Assembly (NCBI GenBank): GCA_937957775.1
Contig: CALFXV010000172.1
Coordinates: forward strand, 1 to 6,497
Origin: an uncultured Methylotenera sp.
GTDB lineage: Bacteria > Pseudomonadota > Gammaproteobacteria > Burkholderiales > Methylophilaceae
Reading direction: 5' to 3'
DNA length: 6,497 nucleotides
Translations under genes and position numbers: made by a program
Notes under the pieces: model-generated
Seen by the model: only the letters and a program-made list of their open reading frames with translations
Told to the model about the DNA's origin: nothing
Database searches by the model: none
Shown here: positions 6,434 through 6,497 of the stretch, one piece after another
Layout of the letters: every line of letters starts with the position of its first letter
Position numbering within the stretch: position 1 is the first letter of the stretch

Positions 6434-6497
6434 ATCAATGATCTAAATCTAAGCTTTGCACCAAACTAGCCAGCTTTACCACTGAATCAAATGCATT

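Noticed and set aside
6434..6497. Search for a terminator or new gene after the lyase gene
   Set aside because: The 64 nt to the window edge show no stable stem-loop with a T-run and no start with a ribosome site; AAGCTTT and AGCTTT repeats are too short to count.

Overview
The window looks like a piece of a betaproteobacterial chromosome carrying a TCA-cycle cluster. The evidence is the character of the four succinate dehydrogenase subunits, a moderate base composition (roughly half G+C by eye), and a neighbourhood of a GntR/HutC regulator next to sdhCDAB with a CitE-like CoA-ester lyase gene close by. That neighbourhood recalls Burkholderiales, Methylophilales and related groups. The genus cannot be fixed from this sequence alone.

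Layout. On the minus strand, reading right to left, there is a HutC-type GntR regulator (about 4609-5346), a short-form malic enzyme (3319-4527), then sdhC (2918-3310), sdhD (2570-2914), sdhA (765-2528) and sdhB (starts at 722 and runs off the left edge). The malic enzyme stop lies 8 nt before the sdhC start, and sdhC and sdhD are 3 nt apart. The sdhD-sdhA and sdhA-sdhB gaps are 41 and 42 nt. This looks like one transcription unit, maeB-sdhCDAB, possibly with the regulator as its first gene (81-nt gap). On the plus strand a CitE/HpcH-HpaI-type lyase (5564-6433) is transcribed divergently from the regulator.

The roughly 200-bp divergent intergenic region is the most structured non-coding part. 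It holds a consensus sigma-70 promoter (TTGACA, 18 nt, TATAAT) for the lyase and a weaker promoter facing the regulator. Between them lies a compound inverted repeat (5455-5481) that ends 2 bp before the lyase -35 box and is a good candidate operator for the GntR protein.

How the genes fit together. SdhABCD oxidises succinate to fumarate and passes electrons to quinone in the membrane. Malic enzyme would take malate (made from fumarate by a fumarase not in this window) to pyruvate and CO2. The lyase family makes or breaks 3-hydroxyacyl-CoA esters such as malyl-CoA or citramalyl-CoA. The set therefore reads as a C4-acid/acyl-CoA module under local GntR control. Two points stand out: malic enzyme sits in the place where related clusters, as I recall them, carry malate dehydrogenase, and the lyase-like protein has several changes in motifs that are normally conserved around the active site. 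No RNA genes, mobile elements, CRISPR arrays or convincing rho-independent terminators between genes were seen.
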